Source: an uncultured Burkholderiales bacterium (GTDB lineage: Bacteria > Pseudomonadota > Gammaproteobacteria > Burkholderiales > Burkholderiaceae_C). Taken from it: 39,810 nucleotides of DNA. Each line of letters starts with the position of its first letter. Positions within the stretch are counted from its first letter, which is position 1. The notes beneath the pieces are model-generated. The model had not been told where the DNA came from, did no database searches, and was given only the letters and a program-made list of their open reading frames with translations. Location of the stretch: assembly GCA_945952065.1 (NCBI GenBank), contig CAMFGY010000037.1, forward strand, positions 1 to 39,810, in the 5' to 3' direction. Below, in pieces: positions 15,881-24,178 of the stretch. A program made the translations under genes and the position numbers.

Positions 15881-15894
15881 TTATTCATCAATAA
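15881..15894. promoter_or_regulatory. Candidate LysR operator dyad
   Basis: TTATT-CATC-AATAA is a perfect AT-rich dyad in the 110-nt divergent region between the LysR gene and the Bug receptor gene, 46 nt before the receptor start. An outer GTGTGA (15863-15868) / TCACAC (15896-15901) pair brackets it asymmetrically. Position and symmetry suit a LysR site; binding is inferred. Confidence 0.4.
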
Positions 15895-15939
15895 CTCACA
15901 CCAGAATGAGGGCTTCGTGCCATCTTCCTTGGGAACCCC

Positions 15940-16923
15940 ATGTCTGTTCGTGCTTCGTTCCGCGCCTGTTTGATGAGCTGTGGCATTGCCTTGACCCTGT
16001 TGCCTTGGGTCGCCTCTGCCTCCGAGTACCCCGACAAACCCATCAAGCTGGTCGTGCCCTTCGCCCCCGGTGGCTCCACCGATATGGTGGCGCGCCTCTT
16101 GGCCGAGAAGATGGGGCCAGTGCTGGGAAAAACGGTGGTGGTGGAAAACCGGGGCGGTGGCGGCGGCGCGCTGGGCGCTGATGCCGTGGCCAAAGCGGCG
16201 CCCGATGGTTACACCATAGGCATGGCCACGGTCAGCACACATGGGGCCAATCCCGCATTGAACCCGCGGCTGAGCTATGACCCCATCAAGGACTTCAGCC
16301 CCATCAGCAACATCATGCAGGTGCCCAGTGTGTTCGTGGTGCATCCCAGCATGCCCTCCAAGACCATGAAGGAGTTCATCGCTTTGGCCAAAGCCGCGCC
16401 GGGCAAATACAGCTTTGCTTCGCCCGGCAATGGTTCCTTGGGCCATGTGAACATCGAGTTGTTCATGGACCTGGCCGGTATTGATCTGCTGCATGTGCCC
16501 TACAAGGGCGCAGCGCAAGCGTCCAATGACGCCTTGTCCGGCGTGGTGAACGCGATGACGGACAACCTGCCTTCCACCTTGCCGCATGTGAAGGCCGGCA
16601 AGCTGCGCGCCTTGGCCGTGTTGGCGCCGCAGCGCAGCCCCTTGCTGCCCGAGGTGCCCACCTACAAGGAGCTCGGCTTTGCGGAGATGAGCGAGGGCGG
16701 CTGGTTTGGTTTGGTGGCGCCGGCGGGCACTTCGCCGGCCATCATCAAAAAGCTCAATGAGGCCGCCCACAAGGCCATGCAAAACGAAGAATTCAAAACC
16801 CGCGCCGCCGCGATTGGAGGCATCAGCATGGCCAATACGCCGGAGCAATTTGGCCTGCAGATCAGAGCTGCGCTGGACAAATACCGCCGCATCGTGGCTA
16901 AGGCCAAGATCAGCCTGGAATGA
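15940..16923 (+). CDS. Bug (TctC) family periplasmic solute-binding receptor
   Basis: A 327-residue receptor of the Bug family (tripartite tricarboxylate transporter substrate-binding, PF03401), greatly expanded in Burkholderiales. A signal peptide ends near WVASA-SEYPDK. The family start YPDKPIKLVVPFAPGGSTDMVAR is followed by VENRGGGGGALGADAVAKAAPDGYT, the ligand-loop HVPYKGAAQA, and the C-terminal LPEVPTYKELGF and GWFGLVAPAGT blocks. No TctA or TctB membrane partner is present, as is common for orphan Bug receptors. The gene overlaps the next one by ATGA, so the two are translationally coupled. Given that partner, the ligand may be an N-formyl or acylated amino acid, but this is inference. 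Confidence 0.92.
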   Translation: MSVRASFRACLMSCGIALTLLPWVASASEYPDKPIKLVVPFAPGGSTDMVARLLAEKMGPVLGKTVVVENRGGGGGALGADAVAKAAPDGYTIGMATVSTHGANPALNPRLSYDPIKDFSPISNIMQVPSVFVVHPSMPSKTMKEFIALAKAAPGKYSFASPGNGSLGHVNIELFMDLAGIDLLHVPYKGAAQASNDALSGVVNAMTDNLPSTLPHVKAGKLRALAVLAPQRSPLLPEVPTYKELGFAEMSEGGWFGLVAPAGTSPAIIKKLNEAAHKAMQNEEFKTRAAAIGGISMANTPEQFGLQIRAALDKYRRIVAKAKISLE

Positions 16924-17810
16924 GCCGGATGCAAGCCAACGCCGTATTCACACCCGACAACACGGTGCGGGTGCACTCGCCTTTGGCTGACGGGCCGGCC
17001 TTGCCCTTGGTCTGCGATTCGCCGCACAGTGGGGTGCACTACCCGGCGGACTTTGGCAGCTGTCAGCCTTTGGCGGCCCTGCGCCAAGGGGAGGACACCC
17101 ATGTGGCCGAGCTTTGGTCGGCCGTGCCGGCGCTGGGTGGCACTTTGATTGAGGCCTTGTTTCCGCGCACCTATGTGGACGTCAATCGCGAGCTGAGCGA
17201 TCTGGACCCCGCGCTCTTGGATGAGCCCTGGCCCCATCCGCTGTCTCCCGGTGAGAAGTCGCGCCTGGGCTTTGGCTTGATCTGGAAAGCCCTGTCGGCC
17301 GATCAGCCGATGTATCAGCGGCGTTTGACGGTGGCCGAGGTGGATGAGCGCATTCGCAACTGCTGGCAGCCCTATCACCAAGCCTTGGCGGCCGCGGTGG
17401 ACGCGGCCTATCAACAGCATGGCGCGGTCTGGCATCTCAATTTGCATTCCATGCCCGGCAATGCGTTTGCGCGGCTGGGGCGCAGCAGCGAGCAGCCCTT
17501 GGCCGACTTTGTGCTCGGTGACCGCGATGGCAGCACTTGCGAGCCGGCCTTGCTGGACATCATTGAAAGCAGCCTACGAGCGCATGGCTATAGCGTCGCC
17601 CGCAACAACCCCTACAAAGGCGTGGCGCTGATTGCCCAAATCGGCCAACCGGCCTTGCGCCGGCACAGTTTGCAGATCGAAATTCGCCGGCCCCTGTACA
17701 TGGATGAAGCCAGCCGCGAGCCGAATGCCGGTTTCGCGCCCTTGCAGCAATGCTTGCAGGCCACCTTGCAAGCCTTGGCGAGCCACATTCGTACCCAGCT
17801 TGGCCCTTGA
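16920..17810 (+). CDS. N-formylglutamate amidohydrolase family protein
   Basis: A 296-residue protein of the N-formylglutamate amidohydrolase family (PF05013), which removes formyl groups from N-formylglutamate in histidine breakdown (HutG-type) or from related N-formyl amino acids. Recognisable blocks are LPLVCDSPHSGVHYP, GEDTHVAELW, RTYVDVNRELSDLDP, and the metal-region HLNLHSMPG, then HSLQIEIRRPLYMDE near the C-terminus. No other hut genes are nearby, so a role in histidine degradation is not supported by context. It follows the Bug receptor with an ATGA overlap and probably acts on the solute that receptor binds. A second Met three codons in is an alternative start. Confidence 0.88.
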   Translation: MSRMQANAVFTPDNTVRVHSPLADGPALPLVCDSPHSGVHYPADFGSCQPLAALRQGEDTHVAELWSAVPALGGTLIEALFPRTYVDVNRELSDLDPALLDEPWPHPLSPGEKSRLGFGLIWKALSADQPMYQRRLTVAEVDERIRNCWQPYHQALAAAVDAAYQQHGAVWHLNLHSMPGNAFARLGRSSEQPLADFVLGDRDGSTCEPALLDIIESSLRAHGYSVARNNPYKGVALIAQIGQPALRRHSLQIEIRRPLYMDEASREPNAGFAPLQQCLQATLQALASHIRTQLGP

Positions 17811-17932
17811 GGCAATATCCCCGCCGTCTGTGGATAAGTTCGTGGGCAAGCTGTCCGCTGCGGCAGCAAGTCATTGATTTGTCACACAAAACCTTGGCTT
17901 GCTGAAAAATGAGGCAACGGAAATGCGGGCCC

Positions 17933-18466
17933 TCAAGATTTCTCCGCAAGCGCTTTCAGGCCGGCCAGACCGGCCTCGAAATCGGCGCCCACCATCTTGT
18001 CGGAGAACAGGCCGATCCAGCGGAACAAGGGATTGCTGCCCATATCCCCGTCCATGGACCAGCTGACACGACTGTTGTTGGGTGAGCTGGATTCAATCCG
18101 GAATTCGCCGCGTGAGATGGTGCCAAAGTCAGGAAAGAAGAGCTCATAGCCCAAGCGATGGGGCGACTCGGCGTTGGTGAACGTCATTTTGCCGTCGCCT
18201 TCTCGCTGGCTCTTCCAGGCCCAAGCCGCGCCCGAGCCGGATTCCGGGCCGCTGTACTCGATGGCCATGCTGGGGTCGCGCTGGTTCCAAACACTCCACC
18301 GCTTCCAATGGCGTGGGTTGGCGACCAAGGGGTAGATCTTGTCAGGGCTGGCCGCGATTTGCACCGAGCGTTCGACGTGAAAGCGGGGCGAAAGCGCCAT
18401 GCCGCCCAAATAAAGACCGCCCAGCAACAGCAGGATCAGCAAGAGCAGGGTTTTGACGAGTTTCAT
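17933..18466 (-). CDS. Membrane-anchored SRPBCC (polyketide cyclase-like) protein
   Basis: A 177-residue protein with one N-terminal membrane helix (residues 4-26, very Leu-rich) and a START/SRPBCC hydrophobic-cavity domain. Visible features are FHVERSVQIAASPDKIYPLVANPRHWKRWSVWN, typical of the polyketide_cyc2 group, and the C-terminal helix region FEAGLAGLKALAEK. Such proteins bind hydrophobic ligands; no catalytic role is evident. It is a single gene, 122 nt from the convergent N-formylglutamate amidohydrolase; that gap holds no clear terminator. Confidence 0.8.
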   Translation of the reverse strand: MKLVKTLLLLILLLLGGLYLGGMALSPRFHVERSVQIAASPDKIYPLVANPRHWKRWSVWNQRDPSMAIEYSGPESGSGAAWAWKSQREGDGKMTFTNAESPHRLGYELFFPDFGTISRGEFRIESSSPNNSRVSWSMDGDMGSNPLFRWIGLFSDKMVGADFEAGLAGLKALAEKS

Positions 18467-18570
18467 GAGAGGCGCTCCAAAACTAGGTGTTTTGAAGCAT
18501 GCCCATCAAGGGCTGGGTTTGCAAAGGGGCAAACCAGAGGCCTTGGCCTGGCGGCGCAGGCCGTGCCGGC

Positions 18571-19020
18571 TCAGTGTTTGAGCGTGTGGTCCGGCGCGGC
18601 GATCTTGGCCTCGACCCAGGCTTCTTGGCTGGCTTCGCGTGCAGCGGCCAGTTGTTGGCAGAGTTCAAACACGCCCAAGTTGTCGGCGCCAACCTGCTCG
18701 GGCATGGGGGCGCTGCGGATCTCAGCGGGCAAATCGGCCAAGGCGCCCAGCAACTCAAACAGCAATTCCAGTGTGGGTTCGCCGCCGGCTTCCATTTGGC
18801 GGGCCAGGCCCAGGCTGCGACACAAATACCAGCAGGCGCTGGCCGCGTCATCGCATTGCGCGTGGTACTGCGCCTGCGTTTCCAGGGCAGCGCTGCGCGC
18901 CGCCTGTTCTTCGCGGGCAGATTCTTCGTCCAGGCTGCGCCAGGGACTGTCGATCAAGATGCTGTCATCCAACTGAGTTTGGGCGTTGGATGCTGGGAGC
19001 CGAGCGGTACTGCGCGCCAT
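18571..19020 (-). CDS. Unrecognised soluble protein, possibly helical
   Basis: I do not recognise this 149-residue protein. It is acidic and Ala/Glu/Gln-rich, with probable helices throughout (EESAREEQAARSAALETQAQY, PTLELLFELLGALADLP). A short Cys-containing region (QCDDAASACWYLCRSLG) holds three cysteines without a metal-binding spacing I recognise. There is no signal peptide or membrane helix. AAGG lies near the ATG. It lies downstream of glmU in the same direction, with a 130-nt gap that contains a large palindrome, and a weak stem (GGTTTGC / GCAAACC, 18516-18535) follows its stop. Confidence 0.6.
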   Translation of the reverse strand: MARSTARLPASNAQTQLDDSILIDSPWRSLDEESAREEQAARSAALETQAQYHAQCDDAASACWYLCRSLGLARQMEAGGEPTLELLFELLGALADLPAEIRSAPMPEQVGADNLGVFELCQQLAAAREASQEAWVEAKIAAPDHTLKH

Positions 19021-19055
19021 GATTGTTTGCCTTCAATGCATTGGTCCCAAGCTTA

Positions 19056-19104
19056 GGCGCCTGCGGCGGCCCGCGCCTCCCGCAGACCGGGGGAGGCAGG
19101 CGCC
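19056..19104. repeat. Nested palindrome between glmU and the next gene
   Basis: GGCGCCTGC (19056-19064) faces GCAGGCGCC (19096-19104), and inside it GCCTCCC (19075-19081) faces GGGAGGC (19091-19097). The result is a long GC-rich hairpin with an internal asymmetry. There is no T-tract, so it may be a factor-dependent terminator or structured spacer; the function is not evident. Confidence 0.45.
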
Positions 19105-19150
19105 CACAGAGCGCGCTCATGTGCAATTATCACGCCCCGCAGCGGGCTTG

Positions 19151-20542
19151 TCAGCGCTTCTTGACCGGGCGGGTCCAGCCGGGGATGGTCACCTGTTTGC
19201 CGCGCGCCACAGTCAGCTCGCCCGCCGCCACCGGTTTGGTGACGGTGGAACCACCGCCGATGGTGGCGCCCGCACCGATGGTGATGGGGGCCACCAGCAC
19301 GCAATTGCTGCCCACATGCACATCGGCGCCGATTTCCGTGCGGTGCTTGTTGGCACCGTCGTAATTGGCGGTGATGGAGCCGGCGCCGTAGTTGACCCGC
19401 TCGCCCACGCTGGCGTCACCCAGATAGGCCAAGTGATTGGCTTTGGCACCCTTGGCCAGGGTGGAGTTCTTGACCTCGACGAAGTTGCCGATGTGGACCT
19501 CGTCGCCCAGATCGGCGCCAGGGCGCAGGCGGGCAAATGGGCCGATCAAGGCGCCCGCGCCAACCTTGGCGCCGCCGGCCTTCTCGCCGTCGATATGGGT
19601 GAACTCATGAATGCGTGCGCCAGCGCCGATGCGGGCATTGCGAATCACGCAGTTGGCGCCGATGCGCACCTGGTCGCCCAGGATGACTTCGCCTTCGAAC
19701 ACGCAGTTGACGTCGATTTCCACGTCTTGGCCGCACTGCAGCGAGCCGCGCACATCAAAGCGGCGTGGGTCCGCCAAGCGCACCCCGGCCTCCAGCAGCG
19801 TTTCCGCCTGCTCCAGCTGGAAGCGGCGCTCCAGATCGGCCAGTTGCAGCGGGCTGTTGACGCCCAGCACCTCGGTTTCGTTCGGCGCGGCAACGCCCAG
19901 CACCGGCACGCCCTCGGCCACGGCCATGGCGACGATGTCGGTCAGGTAGTACTCGCCCTGGGCGTTCTCGTTCTTCAGCTGGCTGACCCAGCGCTTCAGC
20001 GCGCCGGTGGGGGCGGCCATCATGCCGGTGTAACCCTCGCGGATGGCGCGCTGCTCGGGGCTGGCGTCCTTGTGCTCAACAATCGCCAGCACCGGGCCGT
20101 CCGGCTCGCCGTCTTGGCGCACGATGCGGCCATAGCCGCTCGGGTCGCTCAGATGAATCGTCAGCAGCACCAGGGCCTTGCCATCGCAGGCATCAATCAG
20201 GCGTTGCGCGGTGGCTTGTTTGATCAGCGGCACATCGCCGTTCAAGATCAACGTGGTGCCTTCGTTCTCAGTCAAGGCGGGCACCGCTTGCTGAATGGCA
20301 TGCCCGGTGCCCAGCTGGGGCATCTGGCGCACGAACTGCACACCGGGGCCGGCAACAGCTGCTTCCACGGCCTCCGCGCCATGGCCGGTGATGACCACAT
20401 TGCGCTGAGCGGGCAGGCCTTGCGTCATGTCCAGCACATGGCGCAACAGCGAGCGGCCCGCCAGTTTGTGCAAGACCTTGGGCAAGGCTGACTTCATGCG
20501 GGTGCCTTTGCCCGCGGCCATGATGACAATGTTCAGCGACAT
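19151..20542 (-). CDS. glmU: Bifunctional UDP-GlcNAc pyrophosphorylase / GlcN-1-P acetyltransferase
   Basis: GlmU makes UDP-N-acetylglucosamine, precursor of peptidoglycan and lipopolysaccharide, in two steps: acetylation of glucosamine-1-phosphate, then uridylylation. The N-terminal pyrophosphorylase domain carries the signature AAGKGTRMKSALPKVLH (residues 9-25) and LNGDVPLI; the C-terminal left-handed beta-helix has repeated hexapeptides (IGANCVIRNARIGAGARI) and the active-site NYDGANKHRTEIG block. At 463 residues it is full length. The start ATG at 20542 matches the family N-terminus but has no Shine-Dalgarno sequence. Instead, a terminator-like hairpin with seven T's abuts it. glmS is not in the window. 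Confidence 0.97.
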   Translation of the reverse strand: MSLNIVIMAAGKGTRMKSALPKVLHKLAGRSLLRHVLDMTQGLPAQRNVVITGHGAEAVEAAVAGPGVQFVRQMPQLGTGHAIQQAVPALTENEGTTLILNGDVPLIKQATAQRLIDACDGKALVLLTIHLSDPSGYGRIVRQDGEPDGPVLAIVEHKDASPEQRAIREGYTGMMAAPTGALKRWVSQLKNENAQGEYYLTDIVAMAVAEGVPVLGVAAPNETEVLGVNSPLQLADLERRFQLEQAETLLEAGVRLADPRRFDVRGSLQCGQDVEIDVNCVFEGEVILGDQVRIGANCVIRNARIGAGARIHEFTHIDGEKAGGAKVGAGALIGPFARLRPGADLGDEVHIGNFVEVKNSTLAKGAKANHLAYLGDASVGERVNYGAGSITANYDGANKHRTEIGADVHVGSNCVLVAPITIGAGATIGGGSTVTKPVAAGELTVARGKQVTIPGWTRPVKKR

Positions 20543-20578
20543 AAAAAAATTGCGGCTTCCGTCTGAGAAGCCGCAATT
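20543..20578 (-). terminator. Strong hairpin with U-run abutting the glmU start codon
   Basis: AATTGCGGCTTC (20548-20559) and GAAGCCGCAATT (20567-20578) form a perfect 12-bp stem with a 7-nt loop. On the minus strand it is followed by seven T's (20543-20549, partly shared with the stem) and then directly by the glmU ATG. It would end transcription from the DUF4136 gene, or act as an attenuator for glmU. Confidence 0.75.
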
Positions 20579-20629
20579 ATGGCGGTGCCGCGCGGCAGGC
20601 CGGTGACAGGACGTCGCCGGTGCGGGGCG

Positions 20630-21256
20630 TTATCGTGGCACTTGCACGCTGACGCGGTGCGGTTCGGTGCGAACTTTGGGGAAGTCGCTCATCGCCGCCT
20701 CGAACATGGCGCCCAGCAGCGCGCTATTGCCCGGCACCGAGCCTTCATTGCTGGCGCGCGCTTCGTACAGCGGCTCGGAGCTGGCGCGGTCGCGCAGCAA
20801 GACGGCCACCGAGCGCTCATAGCGTCGATCCATCAGGTCAGACGGGTGGTAGAGATAGGCATGGCGGCCCGGCACACCATAGCGCCAGTAGTTGTAATTG
20901 CCATGCCAGCGCCACCATAGGGGGTCATCCCAGGGCGCGTAGTCTTGGGCGCGAATGCGTTGGCCCAAAGAGACCAAGACATCGGCGCTCTTGGCGTCCT
21001 TGCTCTCTACAAAGCCTGCTTTCAAAAGCGCTGCACGCGCGCTGTTTTCAGCCTGGGTTTGCAGTTCCGCGCGCTCGCCGCTGCCTTGCTGCGAGGGCAG
21101 GCGCTCAAAGAAAAAGCTGCCCGGCTGGCGACCTTCGGGCCAGGCGCCGAAGCTGGCGACTTCACTGCTGACCATATAAGGCCCGCTGCAGGCGCTCAGG
21201 CCCAGCAAAGCGACGCTGGCCAAACCGGTCAAGACGATGCGACGTTGCGTTTTCAT
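20630..21256 (-). CDS. DUF4136 domain lipoprotein
   Basis: A 208-residue putative lipoprotein of the DUF4136 family. The lipobox LGLSAC places the lipidated Cys at about residue 22, so it is probably attached to the inner or outer membrane. The domain is seen in VSSEVASFGAWPEG, SARAALLKAGFVESKDAKSADVLVSLG and the C-terminal AMFEAAMSDFPK. A Trp/Tyr-rich loop (WWRWHGNYNYWRYG) lies in the middle. ATG 21256 is preferred over a longer frame because AAGGAGA lies just upstream and the signal peptide starts there. The function is unknown. It follows ttcA by 56 nt and is separated from glmU by a strong terminator hairpin. Confidence 0.82.
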   Translation of the reverse strand: MKTQRRIVLTGLASVALLGLSACSGPYMVSSEVASFGAWPEGRQPGSFFFERLPSQQGSGERAELQTQAENSARAALLKAGFVESKDAKSADVLVSLGQRIRAQDYAPWDDPLWWRWHGNYNYWRYGVPGRHAYLYHPSDLMDRRYERSVAVLLRDRASSEPLYEARASNEGSVPGNSALLGAMFEAAMSDFPKVRTEPHRVSVQVPR

Positions 21257-21312
21257 CAGAGTCTCCTTGGGTTTTCCGCCCATTTTGATCCTGCTTGTTT
21301 GACCGTGTGTGT

Positions 21313-22266
21313 TCACTCGGTGGTGCTTGTGTCGCGGTGCAAGGTGATCACCGAGCTGGCGGCTTGTGGAGGCGCACAGTTTTCTTCTTCATCAAAGGCA
21401 ATGTCGCCATTGGGGTCGGCCTGGCCGGTGGCCTTGATGGTCTGGAAGGGGAACAGATCCCGGTCCATCATGTGCGAAGGCACGATATTGCCCATGGCGG
21501 TGAACATGTTTTCAATGCGGCCAGGGAACTTCTTCTCCCAGTCGTTAATCATGGCCTTGACCTGCACGCGCTGCAGGTTCTCTTGGCTGCCGCAGAGATT
21601 GCAAGGAATGATGGGGAATTCGCGGTGCGCGGCCCAGCGCACCAGATCGGGCTCCGCCACATAGGCCAAGGGGCGAATCACCACATGCTTGCCGGTGTCG
21701 CTGACCAACTTGGGCGGCATGCCCTTCATGCGGGCGCCGAAGAACATGTTCAGCAGCAGGGTGACGATGATGTCGTCACGATGGTGGCCCAGCGCAATCT
21801 TGGTGGCGCCTAACTCCTCGGCCACACGGTAGAGATTGCCGCGGCGCAGCCGGGAACACAGCGAGCAGGTGGTCTTGCCCTCGGGCACCAAGCGCTTGAC
21901 GATGGAGTAGGTGTCGGCCTCTTCGATATGGAAGGGCACGCCGCGGCTCTTCAAGTACTCGGGCAGCACATGCTCGGGGAAGCCGGGTTGCTTTTGGTCC
22001 AGGTTGACGGCCACGATCTCAAAATTGATCGGGGCGCGCTGCTGCATATTCAGCAAGATGTCGAGCAGCGAGTAGCTGTCTTTGCCGCCGGACAGGCAGA
22101 CCATGACCTTGTCGCCCTCTTCGATCATGTTGTAGTCGACGATGGCCTGGCCCACTTGGCGGTGCAGGCGCTTGGACAGCTTGTTGATCGCCAAAGAGGC
22201 CTTGGCGTTGGGCTCCGCGGCGGCCTCTGTGGGCGCTGCGGCTTCGAGAATTTCAGGGTTCATCAT
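21313..22266 (-). CDS. ttcA: tRNA 2-thiocytidine(32) synthetase TtcA
   Basis: TtcA thiolates cytidine 32 of certain tRNAs using an iron-sulfur cluster and ATP. The PP-loop SGGKDS lies at residues 59-64. The cluster-binding Cys pairs are CSLC (in [12 protein letters not shown]) and CNLC (in [10 protein letters not shown]). At 317 residues it is of normal length, with a short Ala/Glu-rich N-terminal extension and a C-terminal tail. The start codon overlaps the folB stop by ATGA, so the two are translationally coupled. Confidence 0.96.
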   Translation of the reverse strand: MMNPEILEAAAPTEAAAEPNAKASLAINKLSKRLHRQVGQAIVDYNMIEEGDKVMVCLSGGKDSYSLLDILLNMQQRAPINFEIVAVNLDQKQPGFPEHVLPEYLKSRGVPFHIEEADTYSIVKRLVPEGKTTCSLCSRLRRGNLYRVAEELGATKIALGHHRDDIIVTLLLNMFFGARMKGMPPKLVSDTGKHVVIRPLAYVAEPDLVRWAAHREFPIIPCNLCGSQENLQRVQVKAMINDWEKKFPGRIENMFTAMGNIVPSHMMDRDLFPFQTIKATGQADPNGDIAFDEEENCAPPQAASSVITLHRDTSTTE

Positions 22267-22673
22267 GCTTGGGCGGCGGCTTCGGGTTTCAGGCCAAACA
22301 CTTCCACGCCGACGGCGTCGCAGTCGGGGTAGACGTCGGGCTTCTCGGTCGAGACGCGGGCGGCTTTCACCATCGGGTGCTTGAGCATCAAGGCCAGCAC
22401 GTCATCGCACAGGGTCTCTTGCAAATGGATATGGCCTTGGCTCACCCGCTCGGCAATGCTGCTGCGGATGAAGTCGTAGTCCAGCACCTCATGCAACTCG
22501 TCGTGCTGCGGGGTCGACAGGCGCAAGGGGATGTAGAGATCCACATTGATCAGCACCCGCTGCTCGCCTTTTTTTTCGAACTCGTGCACGCCGATATTGA
22601 TATTGACCTCGTAATTGCGCAAAAACAGGCGGCGACAGTCGAGCAGGGATGGGTGAGCGAGAGAGCTTTGCAT
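22263..22673 (-). CDS. folB: Dihydroneopterin aldolase
   Basis: FolB converts dihydroneopterin to 6-hydroxymethyl-dihydropterin and glycolaldehyde in folate synthesis. Recognisable blocks are [22 protein letters not shown], the conserved [14 protein letters not shown], and the active-site region [17 protein letters not shown]. It has 136 residues from ATG 22673; a TTG at 22688 would add five residues but offers no better ribosome-binding site. It lies 21 nt after the SDR gene stop and overlaps ttcA by four bases. Confidence 0.92.
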   Translation of the reverse strand: MQSSLAHPSLLDCRRLFLRNYEVNINIGVHEFEKKGEQRVLINVDLYIPLRLSTPQHDELHEVLDYDFIRSSIAERVSQGHIHLQETLCDDVLALMLKHPMVKAARVSTEKPDVYPDCDAVGVEVFGLKPEAAAQA

Positions 22674-22694
22674 AGGGCGAAAAGGCAAGAGGAA

Positions 22695-23477
22695 TCATTG
22701 GCCCGACTGGGCGGGGGCGGCAAGAAACATGACGTCGCGCGCTTGGGCGCTGAGGTGCTGGCCGCCATCGACCAGCAAAGTGGTGCCGGTGATGGCGCGG
22801 GCTTCGATCAAGTAGCGCACGGCTTGGGCAATGTCTTCGGGCGTGGAGGAGCGCTGCAGCGGCGTCATGCGATGGGCTTGGTCAAACTCGCTCTCGGCCA
22901 TGGGGCCCGAGACCAGGGTGATGCCGGGCGCCACGCCGCACACGCGCAGTTGCGGCGCGAGCGCTTGCGCCAGCAAGGTGGTGGCGCTTTCCAACGCCGC
23001 CTTGGAGAGGGTGTAGGACAAATAGTCCGGGTTGGGGTTCCAGAGCTTTTGATCCAGCACATTGATCACGCAGGCACGCGCCGCTTCATCGGGCAAGGCG
23101 CGGTGCAGCGCACGGGCCAGCACAATCGCCGGGCCAGTATTGGCGCGCCAATGCGCGTCCATCTTTGCATAGCTGAAGCTCTGGACGTCGTCGTACTCGA
23201 ACAGCGAGGCATTGTTGACCACGGCGTCCAGGCGGCCGAAATGCGCCAGCACGGCAGGCACCAGGCCCTCGCATTCCGACTCTTGGGCCAAGTCGGCGCC
23301 GAACAGAGCTGCGCGTGCGCCCAATGTCTGAAGTTCAGCCGCCAGGGCTTGTGCCTCGGCCTGAGACTGGCGGTAGTGCACGGCAATGTCATAACCATGG
23401 CCCGCCAAATCGAGGGCCATGCAGCGGCCCAGGCGGCGCGCGCAACCGGTGATCAAGACGACGGGACGGGGGTTCAT
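22695..23477 (-). CDS. SDR oxidoreductase, pteridine-reductase-like (PTR1/FolM-type)
   Basis: A 260-residue short-chain dehydrogenase/reductase. The nucleotide motif is TGCARRLG rather than TGxxxGxG; an Arg at this place is characteristic of pteridine reductases such as PTR1 and FolM. Other landmarks are NNASLFEYDD, the catalytic Tyr and Lys in YLSYTLSKAALE, and the C-terminal LLVDGGQHLSA. Its position directly upstream of folB supports reduction of a pterin (dihydrofolate, biopterin or monapterin). The exact substrate cannot be decided. It is the first gene of the leftward folB-ttcA unit. Confidence 0.85.
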   Translation of the reverse strand: MNPRPVVLITGCARRLGRCMALDLAGHGYDIAVHYRQSQAEAQALAAELQTLGARAALFGADLAQESECEGLVPAVLAHFGRLDAVVNNASLFEYDDVQSFSYAKMDAHWRANTGPAIVLARALHRALPDEAARACVINVLDQKLWNPNPDYLSYTLSKAALESATTLLAQALAPQLRVCGVAPGITLVSGPMAESEFDQAHRMTPLQRSSTPEDIAQAVRYLIEARAITGTTLLVDGGQHLSAQARDVMFLAAPAQSGQ

Positions 23478-23536
23478 CCCCGGATTATCTCAGCCGAGCT
23501 TGATTTCGGCCCGTAGGCGGGCAAGACGCCCCCCGA

Positions 23537-24166
23537 TCAAAGGGCATTGGCGCGGGGTTTTGCACGCTGCAAGGCCTTCAGCAAGCGCCAACCGAGCAAG
23601 GCCGCAATCAGGGCGGTGTAGACCAAGGGTTCGCCGAAGTTCTGCTTGCCCGCGCGCATCCAGAAGAAATGCAGCAGCGCAATGCCTGCGATCAGGTAGA
23701 CCAGCTTGTGCAGCTTTTGCCAGGTCTTAGCGCCCAAGGCCTTGATGGCGCGGTTGAAGGAGGTGAGTGCCAGCGGCAGCAGCAACAGCCAGGCGGCGAA
23801 GCCCATCAAGATGAAGGGGCGCTTCAGAATGTCGCGGCCAATATCGCCCAGCGCCAGCCCCATGTCCAGCCAGCCATAGGCCAACAGATGCAAGCTGGCG
23901 TAGAAGAAGGTGAACAGCCCAAGCATGCGCCGGAACCGGGCCAGTACCGGCAGATTGAAGGCCGTGCGCAGCGGCGTGATGGCCAAGGTCAGGCACAGCG
24001 CCCGCAAGCTCCAGTCACCCAATTGCCGGATCAAGGCCTCGGCCGGGTTGGCGCCCAACTGCTCATGGGCCGCGCCCCAGACCAGCGCGGCCAAGGGCCC
24101 CAAACACAGCAAAAACACCAAGGGCTTGGCTGCGGGGTGCAGCCCGAGTGATTTCATCTTGCGCAT
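23537..24166 (-). CDS. msrQ: MsrQ heme-binding membrane subunit of methionine sulfoxide reductase
   Basis: MsrQ (YedZ) is the inner-membrane b-heme protein that passes electrons from the respiratory chain or flavin to MsrP. It has 209 residues with six hydrophobic segments. Typical blocks are RLGDWSLRALCLTLAITPLR, FRRMLGLFTFFYASLHLLAY with a heme His, and TWQKLHKLVYLIAGIALLHFFW with two further His. The gene follows msrP by 12 nt in the same direction, the usual msrPQ order. A second Met three residues in is an alternative start. Confidence 0.93.
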   Translation of the reverse strand: MRKMKSLGLHPAAKPLVFLLCLGPLAALVWGAAHEQLGANPAEALIRQLGDWSLRALCLTLAITPLRTAFNLPVLARFRRMLGLFTFFYASLHLLAYGWLDMGLALGDIGRDILKRPFILMGFAAWLLLLPLALTSFNRAIKALGAKTWQKLHKLVYLIAGIALLHFFWMRAGKQNFGEPLVYTALIAALLGWRLLKALQRAKPRANAL

Positions 24167-24178
24167 CAGGCCCGCAAC

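Noticed and set aside
17829..17837. A perfect DnaA box (TGTGGATAA) between the formylglutamate amidohydrolase and SRPBCC genes.
   Set aside because: Only one copy, with no cluster, AT-rich unwinding region or dnaA/dnaN gene nearby; one chance match in 40 kb is expected often enough.
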